NCBI RefSeq assembly: GCF_000019785.1
Contig: NC_010524.1
Location: 4,018,001 to 4,082,000 of the forward strand
Direction of reading: 5' to 3'
DNA length: 64,000 nt
Source: Leptothrix cholodnii SP-6
Lineage (GTDB): Bacteria; Pseudomonadota; Gammaproteobacteria; Burkholderiales; Burkholderiaceae_C
A program made the translations under genes and the position numbers. Positions 46,127 to 56,028 of this stretch are shown in pieces (position 1 is the stretch's first letter; each line of letters begins with the position of its first letter). The notes below the pieces were generated by a model. That model was not told the origin of the DNA. It saw only the letters and a list, made by a program, of their open reading frames with translations, and did not search any database.

Positions 46127-47077
46127 ATGCGCCACATCCTCTCGGTCACGATCCCGATCTACCTGCTCATCGCGGTGGGTTTCATGGCCGTGCGCGGCGG
46201 GCTGTTCAGCAAGGCCGACATGCGGGTGCTGGGCCGCTTCGTCGTCAACTTCTGCCTGCCGGCGCTGGTGTTCAACGCGCTGTCGCAGCGCAGCCTGTCG
46301 GAGGTGGTGCACCCGGCCTACCTGGCCGCCTACGCCGGCGGCACGCTGGTGATGCAGCTGGGCACCGTCTTCGTGCTGCACCGCTTGCGCGGCAAGGGAC
46401 TGACGGTGGCGGCGGTGCGCGGGCTGGGCGTGTCGGCGTCCAACAGCGGCTTCGTCGGCCTGCCGATCGTCCAGCAGCTGATCGGCCCGGTGGCCGCCGT
46501 GGCGCTGGCGCTCAACATGCTGGTCGAGAACCTGATCGCGATTCCGCTCGCGCTGGCCCTGGCCGACAGCGGCCAGCAGCAGCGCAGCCGGATGTGGCCG
46601 ATGGTGTCGTCGTCGTTGCGCGGGCTGCTGCGCAATCCGCTGATCCTGGCGATCCTGGCCGGCCTGCTGTGCGCGCTGCTGGGCCTGCGCCTGCCCGAGC
46701 CGCTGGCGCGCACCGTGCAGCTGGTGTCCACCGCGTCGAGCCCGCTGGCGCTGTTCCTGATCGGCGGCACGCTGGTCGGGCTGCGGCTGCACGGCATGCT
46801 GGCCGAGGTGATGCAGCTGGTGCTGAGCAAGCTGCTGCTGATGCCACTGGCGGTGTTCGGCATGCTGTGGCTGCTGCCGCCGATCGACCCGCTGCTGCGC
46901 ACCGCCGCCGTGCTGCTGGCGGCGATGCCGATGTTGAGCGTCTACCCGGTGCTGGCCCAGAAGTACGACCAGGAGGAGTTCTGCGCCGCCGCGCTGCTGG
47001 CCGCCACCGTGACCTCGTTCTTCACGATCAGCGCGCTGATCTGGGGCCTGGGCGAGCTGGACGGCTGGCTGCCCTGA
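46127..47077 (+). CDS. AEC-family permease
   Basis: 316 residues, about ten membrane segments in two groups of five, as in auxin-efflux-carrier-like transporters (IPIYLLIAVGFMAVRGGLF, GVSASNSGFVGLPIVQQLIG with the conserved central N). It follows ligC by 23 nt in the same direction and may be cotranscribed; bacterial AEC proteins carry mono- and dicarboxylates, so transport of protocatechuate or pathway acids is possible but unproven. Confidence 0.85.
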   Translation: MRHILSVTIPIYLLIAVGFMAVRGGLFSKADMRVLGRFVVNFCLPALVFNALSQRSLSEVVHPAYLAAYAGGTLVMQLGTVFVLHRLRGKGLTVAAVRGLGVSASNSGFVGLPIVQQLIGPVAAVALALNMLVENLIAIPLALALADSGQQQRSRMWPMVSSSLRGLLRNPLILAILAGLLCALLGLRLPEPLARTVQLVSTASSPLALFLIGGTLVGLRLHGMLAEVMQLVLSKLLLMPLAVFGMLWLLPPIDPLLRTAAVLLAAMPMLSVYPVLAQKYDQEEFCAAALLAATVTSFFTISALIWGLGELDGWLP

Positions 47078-47082
47078 GCCGC

Positions 47083-47098
47083 GGCCGCATGCGCGGCC
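47083..47098. terminator. Bidirectional terminator-like hairpin
   Basis: Perfect stem GGCCGC / GCGGCC with ATGC loop in the 35-bp gap between two converging genes (AEC permease and CNNM protein). No T tract is visible. Confidence 0.4.
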
Positions 47099-47112
47099 CC
47101 AGCCCTCGTCGT

Positions 47113-48438
47113 TCAGCCGGTAGACACCTCGGAGCCGTCCGTCGCGGCCTCTTCCGGGATGCGGCTCGCCAGCACCTTGTCGATGGTCTTGCCGTCCATG
47201 TCGACGATCTCCAGCCGCCAGCCTTCCCAGCTGGCGGTGTCGGCCACCTTGGGCAGGCGCCCGGTCAGCAGCATCAGCATGCCGCTGAGCGTGTGATAGC
47301 GGCCGCGGTCTTCTTCGGGCACCGAATCGAGGCCGAGCCGGTCCTTCAGCTCCGGCACCGGGATGTGGCCGTCGAGCAGCCACGAACCGTCGTCGCGCTG
47401 CACCGCCCACGAGGTTTCCGGATCGCGCGGGCGGAACTCGCCGGTGATCGCCTCGATCAGGTCCTGCAGCGTGACGATGCCCTGCACCTCGCCGTATTCG
47501 TCGATCACGAAGGCGATGTGCACGTCCGACAGGCGGAAGTTGTCGAGCAGTTCCATGCCGGTGAGCGTCTCGGGCACGTACAGCGGGTGCTGCAGCGGCT
47601 GCTCGGCGAGGTTGCGGTCGTCGAGCCGCAACGAGCGCGACAGCCACTGGCGGGCGTTGACGACGCCCAGCACGTTGTCGAGGCTGCCGCCCTTGACCAC
47701 CGGGAACCGTGCGTGATCGGCCTGCTCGATGCGCGCCAGGTTCTGCTCGAACGGCAGGTCGACGTCGAGGAAGGTGACGTCGCCGCGCGGCACCATCAGC
47801 GAGCCGATCTGGCGGTCGTCGAGGCGGAAGACGTTGCGCACCATCGCGTGTTCGTGCGACTCGATCACGCCGGCGTTGGTGCCCTCGGCGAGCATGGCGT
47901 GGATCTCTTCTTCGGTGACGGCGCTGCCGCCGTTGTCCTTGACACCCAGCAGGCGCAGCAGCGCGTGGGTCGACACCGACAGCAGCCGCACGAAAGGCTT
48001 GGTGCCGATCGCCAGCCAGTTGATCGGGCGCGCCACCAGCCGGGCCAGCGTCTCGGGGTGGGTCTGGCCGACCCGCTTGGGCACCAGCTCGCCGACCACG
48101 ATCGAGAAGTAGGTGATCAGCACCACCACCAGGCCGGTGGCGGCGTAGGTCGAATACAGCTGCGACAGACCCAGCGACTCCAGCCACAAGGCCAGCGGCT
48201 TGGCCAGCGCGGCCTCGCCGACGATGCCGTTGAGCACGCCGATCGAGGTGATGCCGATCTGGATCGTGGAGAGGAAACGGGTCGGATCTTCCCCCAGCTT
48301 GACCGCCGCCTCGGCGGATCGGTCGCCCTCATCGATGAGCTTCTGCAGCCGGACCTTGCGGGCCGTGACCAGCGCGATCTCCGACATCGCGAACAGGCCG
48401 TTGAGCAGGATGAGGGCGAAAAGTATGGCGATTTCCAT
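47113..48438 (-). CDS. CNNM/CorC family membrane protein (DUF21-CBS-CorC)
   Basis: 441 residues. DUF21 membrane domain at residues 1-190 (LFAMSEIALVTARKVRLQKL, VVVLITYFSIVVGELVPKRV), two CBS domains at about 210-330 (FLDVDLPFEQNLARIEQ, VIDEYGEVQGIVTLQDLIEA) and a C-terminal CorC_HlyC domain. Usually labelled hemolysin-like; relatives are Mg2+/Co2+ export proteins. ATG 48438 starts the first membrane segment. Divergent from bioA with 141 bp between. Confidence 0.92.
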   Translation of the reverse strand: MEIAILFALILLNGLFAMSEIALVTARKVRLQKLIDEGDRSAEAAVKLGEDPTRFLSTIQIGITSIGVLNGIVGEAALAKPLALWLESLGLSQLYSTYAATGLVVVLITYFSIVVGELVPKRVGQTHPETLARLVARPINWLAIGTKPFVRLLSVSTHALLRLLGVKDNGGSAVTEEEIHAMLAEGTNAGVIESHEHAMVRNVFRLDDRQIGSLMVPRGDVTFLDVDLPFEQNLARIEQADHARFPVVKGGSLDNVLGVVNARQWLSRSLRLDDRNLAEQPLQHPLYVPETLTGMELLDNFRLSDVHIAFVIDEYGEVQGIVTLQDLIEAITGEFRPRDPETSWAVQRDDGSWLLDGHIPVPELKDRLGLDSVPEEDRGRYHTLSGMLMLLTGRLPKVADTASWEGWRLEIVDMDGKTIDKVLASRIPEEAATDGSEVSTG

Positions 48439-48579
48439 CGGGTGGGCCCGGTCGGTGCCCCTGCGTTGTGAACGACCCGCGATTGTATTGGCGCGGTTAC
48501 CGGCAGCGTCTCCGAGCAAGCCGGCGGGTTTTCGGCTGTGTACAGTGCACCACCCGATTGCCGGTTTGCCCGAACGCCC

Positions 48580-50001
48580 ATGACCGCCCACGCCCCATCG
48601 AACCCCGAGCGCAACAGCGCCAACCGGCCGTGGCAGCAGCGCAGCCTCGCGCACGTCTGGCACCCCTGCACGCAGATGCAGCGCGCCGCCGCCCTGCCGC
48701 CGCTGCCGATCGCGCGCGGCGAGGGCCCGTGGCTGATCGACCACGACGGCGCGCGCTACTTCGACGCCACCAGCTCGTGGTGGGTCAACCTGTTCGGCCA
48801 CGCCGACGCGCGCATCAACGCCGCCGTCAAGGCCCAGCTCGACCGCCTGCCGCACGTGATGCTGGCCGGCTGCACGCACGCGCCGGCGGTCGAACTGGCC
48901 GAGCGGCTGTCGGCGCTGACCGGCGGCGTGCTCGACCACTGCTTCTTCGCCAGCGACGGCGCCTCGGCGGTCGAGATCGCGCTGAAGATGAGCTTCCACC
49001 ACTGGCGCAACGTCGGCCGCGCCGACAAACGCGAGTTCGTCTGCCTGCGCCACGGCTATCACGGCGAGACGCTGGGCGCGCTGGCCGTCACCGACGTGGC
49101 GGTGTTCCGCGACGCCTACGACCCGCTGCTGATGCGCTCGCACCAGGTGATGTCGCCCGATGCGCGCCAGGCGCTGCCGGGGGAATCGGCCGCCGACGTG
49201 GCTCAACGCGCTGCGGCCGAACTCGAGGCGTTGCTCGAAGCCCGTCACGAGCAGATCGCCGCGCTGATCCTGGAGCCGCTGGTGCAAGGCGCCACCGGCA
49301 TGGCGATGCACGACCCGGCCTACCTGCGCGCCGCGCGTGCGCTGTGCGACCGCTACGAGGTGCACCTGATCGCCGACGAGATCGCGGTCGGCTGCGGGCG
49401 CACCGGCACCTTCTTCGCGTTCGAGCAGGCGGCGTTGCCGGGTGAAACGCCGATCTGGCCCGATCTGGTCTGCCTCTCCAAAGGCATCAGCGGCGGGCTG
49501 CTGCCGCTGTCGCTGGTGCTGTGCCGCGAGCACATCTATCAAGCCTTTCTCGACGATGACGTGGCGCGCGGCTTCCTGCACTCGCACTCGTACACCGGCA
49601 ATCCGCTGGCGTGCAGCGCGGCGCTCGCCGTGCTCGACCGCTTCGAGCACGACGGCGTGCTGCAAGCCAACCGCCAGCGCGCCGCCTGGCTGACGGCGGC
49701 GCTGGCGCCGCTGCGAACGGATCCGCGCATCGAACACTTCCGCCAGATCGGCATGATCTGGGCCTTCGACGTGCGCGAGGCGTTTGCCGGCAACCGCTTC
49801 CCGGACCGCTTCCATCTGGCCGGCCGCGCGCACGAGCTGCTGATCCGCCCGATCGGCCGCACCGTCTACCTGATGCCACCGTACGTGTTCGACGAGCCGC
49901 TGGCCCGATGGCTGGCGCAGCGCCTGATCGCCACGCTCGACGCCGTCACCCAACAGCCCCACACCGATGCTGATCGAGCACCTGAACCGCCAACTGCGTG
50001 A
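48580..50001 (+). CDS. bioA: Adenosylmethionine-8-amino-7-oxononanoate aminotransferase
   Basis: 473 residues. Converts KAPA to DAPA with SAM as amino donor. VWHPCTQMQ near residue 26, [19 protein letters not shown] near 64, [13 protein letters not shown] near 155, and PLP lysine in [15 protein letters not shown] near 305; [16 protein letters not shown] follows. ATG 48580 begins the coding part; no strong ribosome site. Overlaps bioF by 35 nt, consistent with translational coupling. No BirA operator is recognisable upstream. Confidence 0.96.
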   Translation: MTAHAPSNPERNSANRPWQQRSLAHVWHPCTQMQRAAALPPLPIARGEGPWLIDHDGARYFDATSSWWVNLFGHADARINAAVKAQLDRLPHVMLAGCTHAPAVELAERLSALTGGVLDHCFFASDGASAVEIALKMSFHHWRNVGRADKREFVCLRHGYHGETLGALAVTDVAVFRDAYDPLLMRSHQVMSPDARQALPGESAADVAQRAAAELEALLEARHEQIAALILEPLVQGATGMAMHDPAYLRAARALCDRYEVHLIADEIAVGCGRTGTFFAFEQAALPGETPIWPDLVCLSKGISGGLLPLSLVLCREHIYQAFLDDDVARGFLHSHSYTGNPLACSAALAVLDRFEHDGVLQANRQRAAWLTAALAPLRTDPRIEHFRQIGMIWAFDVREAFAGNRFPDRFHLAGRAHELLIRPIGRTVYLMPPYVFDEPLARWLAQRLIATLDAVTQQPHTDADRAPEPPTA

Positions 50002-51193
50002 GCGCGAAGCGCAGTCGCTGCGGCGTCGGCGGCGCATTGCCGAGACGCCGTGCGCGCCGCACCAGCGTGTGTCGCTCGACGGCCAAACTGCCAGCGAGGC
50101 GCGCGAGCTGCTCGCCTTCTGCAGCAACGACTACCTCGGCCTCGCCAACCATCCGGCGCTGATCGGGGCGCTTGCCGAAGGCGCGCGGCTGTGGGGCGCC
50201 GGCGCGGGCGCGTCGCACCTGATCAGCGGCCACACTCGCGCCCACGCCGCGCTCGAAGACACGCTGGCCGAATGGGCCGCGCCCAACATCCCGGGCGCGA
50301 AGGCGCTGAGCTTCTGCACCGGCTACATGGCCAACCTGGCGCTGCTGACCGCACTCGGCGATGCCGAGGCGACCCTCTTTGCCGACAAGCTCAACCACGC
50401 CTCGCTGGTCGACGGCGCGCTGCTCGCCAAGGCGAAGCTGCAGCGTTACGCGCACCGCCAGTTCGACGTGCTGGAGCGCCAACTGGCCGCCTGCACCACG
50501 CCGATCAAGCTGATCGTCACCGACGCCGTCTTCAGCATGGACGGCGACCTGGCCGAACTCGATCAACTGCTGTCGCTGGCCGAGCGGTTCGACGCCTGGC
50601 TGGTGATCGACGACGCGCACGGCTTCGGCGTGCTCGGGCCGAAAGGTCGCGGTTCGCTGGCGCACTTCGGGCTGCGCAGCGAGCGGCTGATCCTGATGGG
50701 CACGCTCGGCAAGGCCGCCGGGCTGGGCGGCGCGTTCGTGGCCGCGCACCCGAGCGTGATCGACTGGCTGGTGCAGTCGGCGCGTGCCTACATCTACACG
50801 ACGGCCGCGCCGCCGGCGATCGCGCACGCGCTGAGCGCCAGCCTGGCGCTGATCGCCGGCGACGAGGGCGAGGCGCGCCGCCAGCATCTGCGCGAGCTGA
50901 TCGCCGCGCTGCGATGCCAGCTCGCCGCGCTGATCGCCGCGCAGCCTCAGCTCGGCTGGCGGCTGGCCGAGTCGGACACCGCGATCCAGCCGCTGATCGT
51001 CGGCAGCAACGACAGCGCGCTGGCGCTGGCGGCCGCGCTCGACGCGCAAGGCCTGTGGGTGCCCGCGATCCGCCCGCCGACGGTGCCGGTCGGCACGGCG
51101 CGGTTGCGCATCACGCTGAGCGCGGCGCACAGCCAGGCCGACGTCACGCGGCTGGTCGCGGCGCTGGCCACGACGGCACGGGAGTTGGCATGA
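49967..51193 (+). CDS. bioF: 8-amino-7-oxononanoate synthase
   Basis: 408 residues. PLP enzyme joining pimeloyl-thioester and alanine to [16 protein letters not shown] near residue 51, [19 protein letters not shown] near 79, [15 protein letters not shown] near 210 and PLP lysine in [15 protein letters not shown] near 243. Start lies inside the end of bioA; stop overlaps bioD (ATGA). Confidence 0.96.
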   Translation: MLIEHLNRQLREREAQSLRRRRRIAETPCAPHQRVSLDGQTASEARELLAFCSNDYLGLANHPALIGALAEGARLWGAGAGASHLISGHTRAHAALEDTLAEWAAPNIPGAKALSFCTGYMANLALLTALGDAEATLFADKLNHASLVDGALLAKAKLQRYAHRQFDVLERQLAACTTPIKLIVTDAVFSMDGDLAELDQLLSLAERFDAWLVIDDAHGFGVLGPKGRGSLAHFGLRSERLILMGTLGKAAGLGGAFVAAHPSVIDWLVQSARAYIYTTAAPPAIAHALSASLALIAGDEGEARRQHLRELIAALRCQLAALIAAQPQLGWRLAESDTAIQPLIVGSNDSALALAAALDAQGLWVPAIRPPTVPVGTARLRITLSAAHSQADVTRLVAALATTARELA

Positions 51194-51900
51194 CATTCAA
51201 AGGTGTGTTTGTCACCGGCACCGACACCGAGGTCGGCAAGACCTGCGTCAGCGCCGGCCTGCTGCACTGGTTCGGCCAGGCCGGCCATCGCAGCGCCGGG
51301 CTCAAGCCGGTGGCCGCGGGCACCATGCTGATCGACGGCGTGGCGGTCAACGAAGACGTGCGCGCGCTGCGCGACGCCAGCTCGGTCACGTTGACCGACG
51401 CCGAGGTCGGCCCCAACCAGTTCACGCAAGCCTGCGCGCCGCACATCGCCGCCGCGCACGAGGGCCGCGCCATCGACCGACAGGCCTTGCGCGACGCCGC
51501 GCAAACACTCGCCGCCCGCGCCGACTGGCTGGTGGTCGAAGGGGTCGGCGGCTTCTGCGTGCCCTTCGGCGCCGACTGGGACAGCGCCGACCTGGCCTGC
51601 GACCTGGCCCTGCCGGTGGTGCTGGTGGTCGGCCTGCGGCTGGGCTGCCTGAACCACGCGCTGCTCAGCGCCGAGGCCATCCGCAGCCGCGGCTTGCGGC
51701 TGGCCGGCTGGGTCGGGAATGTGCTGACCGAGCCGATGCTGCACTGCAGCGAGAATGTCGCCACCCTGAACCACGAGTTCGGGCGGCGCCACCAGGCGGT
51801 CTGCCTGGGCCTGATCCCGCGGCTTGCCGACACCCGTCCGGCGGCCGTGGCCGCCCATTTCGATGCCGCGGCGCTGCGCCGGGCATTCGCGTTGAAGTGA
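51190..51900 (+). CDS. bioD: Dethiobiotin synthetase
   Basis: 236 residues. ATP-dependent closure of the ureido ring of dethiobiotin. P-loop [19 protein letters not shown] at residue 7, LKPVAAG near 38 and [12 protein letters not shown] near 115. ATGA overlap with bioF. The 90 bp to bioB hold no gene and no clear terminator. Confidence 0.96.
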   Translation: MTFKGVFVTGTDTEVGKTCVSAGLLHWFGQAGHRSAGLKPVAAGTMLIDGVAVNEDVRALRDASSVTLTDAEVGPNQFTQACAPHIAAAHEGRAIDRQALRDAAQTLAARADWLVVEGVGGFCVPFGADWDSADLACDLALPVVLVVGLRLGCLNHALLSAEAIRSRGLRLAGWVGNVLTEPMLHCSENVATLNHEFGRRHQAVCLGLIPRLADTRPAAVAAHFDAAALRRAFALK

Positions 51901-51990
51901 GCGCCTGCGCGTTGACGGCCCTGCCGTTCGACCCGCCAGGCTCACGCTGTTCACTCGCTGTTTCCTGTCACCCCTGAGGATTTCCCGACC

Positions 51991-53028
51991 ATGACGACGG
52001 CCACCATCTCCCTGTCCACCCTGCAAGCGTCGCGCCCCAGCGTGGCGGCGCGCGCCGATGCGGCGGCGCGCTGGCGCGTGGCCGACGTCGAGGCGCTCTA
52101 CGCGCTGCCCTTCATGGACCTGCTGTTCCAGGCCCAGCAGGTGCACCGCGCCCACTTCGACGCCAACGAGGTGCAGCTGTCGACGCTGCTGTCGATCAAG
52201 ACCGGCGGCTGCGCCGAAGACTGCGGCTACTGCCCGCAGTCGGCCCACTTCGACACCGCCGTCGAGGCCAGCAAGCTGATGCCGATCGACGAGGTGCTCG
52301 ATGCCGCCAACGCCGCCAAGGCGCAGGGCGCGACCCGCTTCTGCATGGGTGCCGCCTGGCGCAGCCCGAAGGAGCGCGACATGGAACGCGTGACCGAGAT
52401 GGTGCGCGAGGTGCGTGCGCTGGGCCTGGAGACCTGCATGACGCTGGGCATGCTCGACGGCGAACAGGCGCGTGAACTCAAGGACGCCGGCCTCGACTAC
52501 TACAACCACAACCTCGACAGCGCGCCCGATTTCTACGGCCAGGTCATCAGCACCCGCACCTATCAGGACCGCCTCGACACGCTCGGCAACGTGCGCGACG
52601 CCGGCATCAACGTCTGCTGCGGCGGCATCGTCGGCATGGGTGAAAGCCGCACCCAGCGCGCCGGGCTGATCGCGCAGCTGGCGAACCTGTCGCCGTATCC
52701 GGAGTCGGTGCCGATCAACAACCTGGTGCCGGTGCCGGGCACGCCGCTGGCCGATGCCGAGCCGATCGACCCGTTCGAGTTCGTGCGCACGATCGCGGTG
52801 GCGCGCATCACGATGCCGACCACGATGGTGCGGCTGTCGGCCGGGCGCGAGCAGATGGACGAAGCGCTGCAGGCGCTGTGCTTCGCCGCCGGCGCCAACT
52901 CGATCTTCTACGGCGACAAGCTGCTGACCACGAGCAACCCGCAGGCCGCCCGCGACCGCGCGCTCTTCGAGCGCCTGGGCCTGCGCGTGCAGGGCGAGCG
53001 CCCGGCCGTGCGTACATCGGACAACTGA
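51991..53028 (+). CDS. bioB: Biotin synthase
   Basis: 345 residues. Radical-SAM enzyme inserting sulfur into dethiobiotin. The CxxxCxxC cluster ligands are Cys74, Cys78 and Cys81 ([13 protein letters not shown]); [14 protein letters not shown] and [13 protein letters not shown] are also diagnostic (second cluster). AGGA lies upstream of ATG 51991. The stop overlaps the start of a P450 gene (TGATG), an uncommon arrangement. Confidence 0.98.
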   Translation: MTTATISLSTLQASRPSVAARADAAARWRVADVEALYALPFMDLLFQAQQVHRAHFDANEVQLSTLLSIKTGGCAEDCGYCPQSAHFDTAVEASKLMPIDEVLDAANAAKAQGATRFCMGAAWRSPKERDMERVTEMVREVRALGLETCMTLGMLDGEQARELKDAGLDYYNHNLDSAPDFYGQVISTRTYQDRLDTLGNVRDAGINVCCGGIVGMGESRTQRAGLIAQLANLSPYPESVPINNLVPVPGTPLADAEPIDPFEFVRTIAVARITMPTTMVRLSAGREQMDEALQALCFAAGANSIFYGDKLLTTSNPQAARDRALFERLGLRVQGERPAVRTSDN

Positions 53029-54317
53029 TGAGCGCCGTGCTGCGGCCGGTCGGTCAGCCGCTCGGCCGGCCCATCGTCGACGCCGCTTTCCTCGCCGACC
53101 CCTACCCGACCTACGCCGCGCTGCGCGAGGCCGGGCCGATGCACTGGAGCGACGAGTTCTTCGGCGGCGCCTGGGTGTTGACGCGGCATGCCGACGTCGA
53201 CGCGGTGCTGCGCGACGACGCCCGTTTCTCGGCCCAGCGCACCGGTGGCTGGGTGATGGGCAGCGACGACACGACCAGCCCGGACGCGCTCAACAGCCGC
53301 GCCGAGCTGCAGGACTTCCAGCGCCTGTTCGCCCGCGCGATGCTGTTCATCGACGCGCCCGATCACCAGCGCCTGCGCGGCGTGATGAACGCAGGCTTCC
53401 GTGGCGATCAGCTCGAACGGCTGCGCCCGGGCATCGAGCGCTGGATCGACCAGCGCTTCGATGCGATCGACGCCAAGGGTCAGGCCGGCAGCGGGTTCGA
53501 TTTCATGGCACAGATCGCCCGGCCGATGCCCGCGCAGGTGATCGCCACGCTGATGGGCATCACCGAGGCCGACCGCGGCGACTTCATCGCCTGGTCGGAC
53601 GACCTGGCCGATTTCATCGGCGCGCCGATGCCCACGCGCGAGCTGACCCGGCGTGCGCGCATCAGCCTGCTGGCGATGGCGCGCTACTTCGAGCAGCTCA
53701 CCGCGCAGCGCCGCCGGCAGCCCGGCGACGACCTCGTCAGCCGGCTGGTGCAGGGCGAGGCACGCGGCCAGATCCAGCCCGGCGCCGAGATGCTGGCGCA
53801 GTGCGCGATGCTGCTGTTCGCCGGCCACGAGACCACCCGCAACCTGCTCGGCAACGGCCTGCACGCGCTGCTGGCCGAGCCGGGGCACTGGCAGCGCCTG
53901 CAAGACGAACCGGCCTTGCTGCCGGGCGCCGTGCGCGAGCTGCTGCGCCACGAGAGCCCGGTGCAGTACACCGGCCGACGGGTCGCGACCGACCTGGTGC
54001 TGCACGGCCAGCTGCTGCGCCGCGGCGATCTGGTGGTCGGGCTGATCGGCTCGGCCAACCGCGATCCGGCGCGTTACGAGCAGCCCGATCGGCTCGACCT
54101 GGCACGCCGCGCCGCGCCGTCGCTGTCGTTCGGCGCCGGGCCGCACGTGTGCATCGGCGCGTCGCTGACGCTGATGGAGGCGCAGATCCTGTTCAGCCGC
54201 GCGCTGCAGCGCTGGCCGGGGCTGCAGTTGGTGGATGCCACGCCGCGCTGGAACGGCAACCCGGTGTACCGCGGGCTGCAGTCGCTGCGGGTGATCGCGC
54301 CGGCCACGCCCGACTGA
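53028..54317 (+). CDS. Cytochrome P450, translationally coupled to bioB
   Basis: 429 residues, soluble class I bacterial P450. I-helix oxygen motif LLFAGHETTRN near residue 263, K-helix ExxR in VRELLRHESPVQY near 305, and haem-binding FGAGPHVCIGASL with Cys near 375. The ATG shares its A with the bioB stop codon. In Bacillus, P450 BioI in the biotin operon cleaves acyl chains to pimelate; the position here invites comparison, but the sequence alone does not show orthology. It needs ferredoxin partners that are not in the window. Confidence 0.92.
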   Translation: MSAVLRPVGQPLGRPIVDAAFLADPYPTYAALREAGPMHWSDEFFGGAWVLTRHADVDAVLRDDARFSAQRTGGWVMGSDDTTSPDALNSRAELQDFQRLFARAMLFIDAPDHQRLRGVMNAGFRGDQLERLRPGIERWIDQRFDAIDAKGQAGSGFDFMAQIARPMPAQVIATLMGITEADRGDFIAWSDDLADFIGAPMPTRELTRRARISLLAMARYFEQLTAQRRRQPGDDLVSRLVQGEARGQIQPGAEMLAQCAMLLFAGHETTRNLLGNGLHALLAEPGHWQRLQDEPALLPGAVRELLRHESPVQYTGRRVATDLVLHGQLLRRGDLVVGLIGSANRDPARYEQPDRLDLARRAAPSLSFGAGPHVCIGASLTLMEAQILFSRALQRWPGLQLVDATPRWNGNPVYRGLQSLRVIAPATPD

Positions 54318-54324
54318 TCCGCCG

Positions 54325-54399
54325 TCAGATCACCGGGCGCAGCGTCTGCGCCGTCTCCAGCAGCGCCGGCACCAGCCGGGCGGCGAAGTGATCGGTCGC
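54325..54399 (-). pseudogene. Possible 3' remnant of a lost gene
   Basis: On the minus strand 24 sense codons (ending DHFAARLVPALLETAQTLRP, then Val-Ile-stop) read like the C-terminal helix of an IclR- or LysR-type regulator. A stop immediately precedes it and sugE ends 7 bp away. It may be the stump left when the sugE-TetR block replaced an older gene. Short, so tentative. Confidence 0.3.
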
Positions 54400-54405
54400 C
54401 CGACT

Positions 54406-54720
54406 TCAGCTCAACACCTTCAGGCCCACGATCCCGAGCAGGATCAGCCCCAGGCACACGAGACGCAGGGCAGCCGCCGAGTCGCCCATCAGCACGATGC
54501 CGAGGATCACCGTGCCGACGGTACCGATGCCGGTCCAGACCGCATAGGCGGTGCCGACCGGCAGGTCCCGTATCGCCAGGCCGAGCAGACCGACGCTCGC
54601 GACCATCGAGGCCAGCGTGAGCGCGGTCGGCAAGGGCTTCGTGAAACCCTCGGTGTACTTGAGGCCGATGGCCCAGCCGATCTCGAACAGGCCGGCGAAG
54701 AAGAGGAGTGTCCAGGGCAT
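54406..54720 (-). CDS. sugE: SMR-family guanidinium exporter SugE/Gdx
   Basis: 104 residues, four membrane segments. The N-terminal WTLLFFAGLFEIGWAIGLKY carries the essential Glu of segment 1 in the FEIGWAIGLKY context, and GTAYAVWTGIGTVGTV matches SugE/Gdx rather than EmrE. Exports guanidinium by proton exchange. ATG 54720 starts the first segment. No guanidine riboswitch is recognisable in the 110 bp upstream. It follows the quinone-oxidoreductase-like gene on the same strand. Confidence 0.92.
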   Translation of the reverse strand: MPWTLLFFAGLFEIGWAIGLKYTEGFTKPLPTALTLASMVASVGLLGLAIRDLPVGTAYAVWTGIGTVGTVILGIVLMGDSAAALRLVCLGLILLGIVGLKVLS

Positions 54721-54830
54721 GCGAAGCAGTCTACCGGCCCGGGATCCGTGCTGCAGCTGTGGCGCGGCAACCACCCATGCAGGCCAGGGCAGTCAGGGCC
54801 GCCAATGGGCGCCGCAGCCGATGGAGGGCG

Positions 54831-55832
54831 TCAACGCATCGTCACGACGACCTTGCCCCTGGCGTGCCCGAGGGCCAGGTAGTCGAGTGCCTCCTTGGCC
54901 TGTTCGAACGGGAACACCTGGTCGATCACCGGCCGGATGCGCCCTGATTCGAGGAGGTCGCCGATGCCCTTGAGCTGTTCGCCATCGGGACGCACGAACA
55001 GGAACGAGTAGTCGACCTCCCGCTTCCCGGCGAGCCGCCGGACCTTGCGGCTCATCAGCCCGAAGACGAAGGTCAGGATGAAGTTCAGGCCTCTGGCGCG
55101 GGCGAATGCCGCATCCAGCGGACCGACGAGCGAGACGATCCGGCCCCCCGGCTTGAGGATGCCGATGGACTTCTCGATCGCGTCGCCCCGGACCGTGCCG
55201 AGCACCGCGTCGCAGCCCTGCAGCACCTGCTCGAACGCCTGCGTCCGGTAGTCGACGATCTCGTCGGCGCCCAGGCCACGCACGAGTTCGACGTTACCGG
55301 TGCTGACGGTCGTTGCCACCTTGGCGCCGAGGTGCTTGGCCAGCTGGATGGCAAAGGTGCCGATGCCGCCCGATCCAGCCGGGATGAAGACCTTCTTGCC
55401 CGACCCGAGTCCGGCGCGCTCCTTCAGCGCCTGCCACGAGGTGAGGCCGACCATCGGGACCGACGCGGCCTGCACGAAGTCGAGGTTGGGCGGCTTCAGC
55501 GCAGCCACGCGCTCGGGCACCACGGCGAACTCGGCCAGCGTTCCGGTACCGAGGTCGAAGACGCTGGCGAAGACCGCGTCGCCCGGCTTGAACCGGGTGA
55601 CGCGGCTGCCCACTTCGATCACCACCCCGGCGAGGTCGCTTCCCAATGTGGCGGGCAGCTTGAAGTGCAGGACGGGCTTGAAGGTGCCCTTGGGGATGAT
55701 GTTGTCGATGGGGTTCAAGCCCACGGCGTGAACCTGCACCAGCAGTTCATCGGGCTTGAGCGTGGGGCGGGGGATGTCGGCAAACCCGATGTCGGGCGAC
55801 TTGCCATAGCGTTGGAAGGTCAGTGCTTTCAT
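54831..55832 (-). CDS. Zinc-independent quinone oxidoreductase / NADP-dependent alcohol dehydrogenase-like protein
   Basis: 333 residues, MDR superfamily. GroES-like N-terminal domain (LLVQVHAVGLNPIDNIIPKG, LGSDLAGVVIEVGSRV) and Rossmann domain with VFIPAGSGGIGTFAIQLAKH near residue 150. No structural zinc cysteines are visible. Such enzymes reduce quinones or alkenals with NADPH. Divergent from tetR; two palindromes in the 196-bp gap suggest direct repression. Codon choice is less extreme in GC than neighbouring operons. Confidence 0.88.
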   Translation of the reverse strand: MKALTFQRYGKSPDIGFADIPRPTLKPDELLVQVHAVGLNPIDNIIPKGTFKPVLHFKLPATLGSDLAGVVIEVGSRVTRFKPGDAVFASVFDLGTGTLAEFAVVPERVAALKPPNLDFVQAASVPMVGLTSWQALKERAGLGSGKKVFIPAGSGGIGTFAIQLAKHLGAKVATTVSTGNVELVRGLGADEIVDYRTQAFEQVLQGCDAVLGTVRGDAIEKSIGILKPGGRIVSLVGPLDAAFARARGLNFILTFVFGLMSRKVRRLAGKREVDYSFLFVRPDGEQLKGIGDLLESGRIRPVIDQVFPFEQAKEALDYLALGHARGKVVVTMR

Positions 55833-55930
55833 GTCTGCTTGGGGTACCGGGTCGTGCGCCTCGCGCCTGAGACGGCGGACGCTGTCGGGCTTGGAGCCGA
55901 GCGTGTTCGGCGGCGCTTGCGGCACTCAAT

Positions 55931-55946
55931 GATGATGACCATCATC
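55931..55946. promoter_or_regulatory. TetR-type operator 1
   Basis: Perfect palindrome GATGATG-AC-CATCATC in the gap between the divergent oxidoreductase and tetR genes. It lies downstream of a possible minus-strand -35 (TTGACT, complement of 55952-55957), where a bound repressor would block the oxidoreductase promoter. Confidence 0.55.
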
Positions 55947-55958
55947 TTAGAAGTCAAG

Positions 55959-55984
55959 ACATTGATGACGAACATCATCAATGT
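55959..55984. promoter_or_regulatory. TetR-type operator 2 over the tetR promoter
   Basis: Palindrome with 10-bp half-sites ACATTGATGA / TCATCAATGT around a 6-nt centre. TTGATG inside it and TATAGT (55984-55989) 16 bp downstream form a plausible promoter for tetR, so binding would give autorepression. The half-site GATGA is shared with operator 1. Confidence 0.55.
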
Positions 55985-56028
55985 ATAGTCTGTACCGGAC
56001 AGCACGAACCATCCCATAGCGGGCAGAG

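Noticed and set aside
48439..48579. BirA operator or LexA site before bioA
   Set aside because: The stretch TTGTATTGGCGCGGTTAC lacks the BirA half-site pairing, and CTGTGTACAG has a 2-nt centre unlike LexA sites.
54721..54830. Guanidine riboswitch before sugE
   Set aside because: No paired ACGR-loop hairpins (type II) or ykkC-like structure could be recognised on the minus strand.
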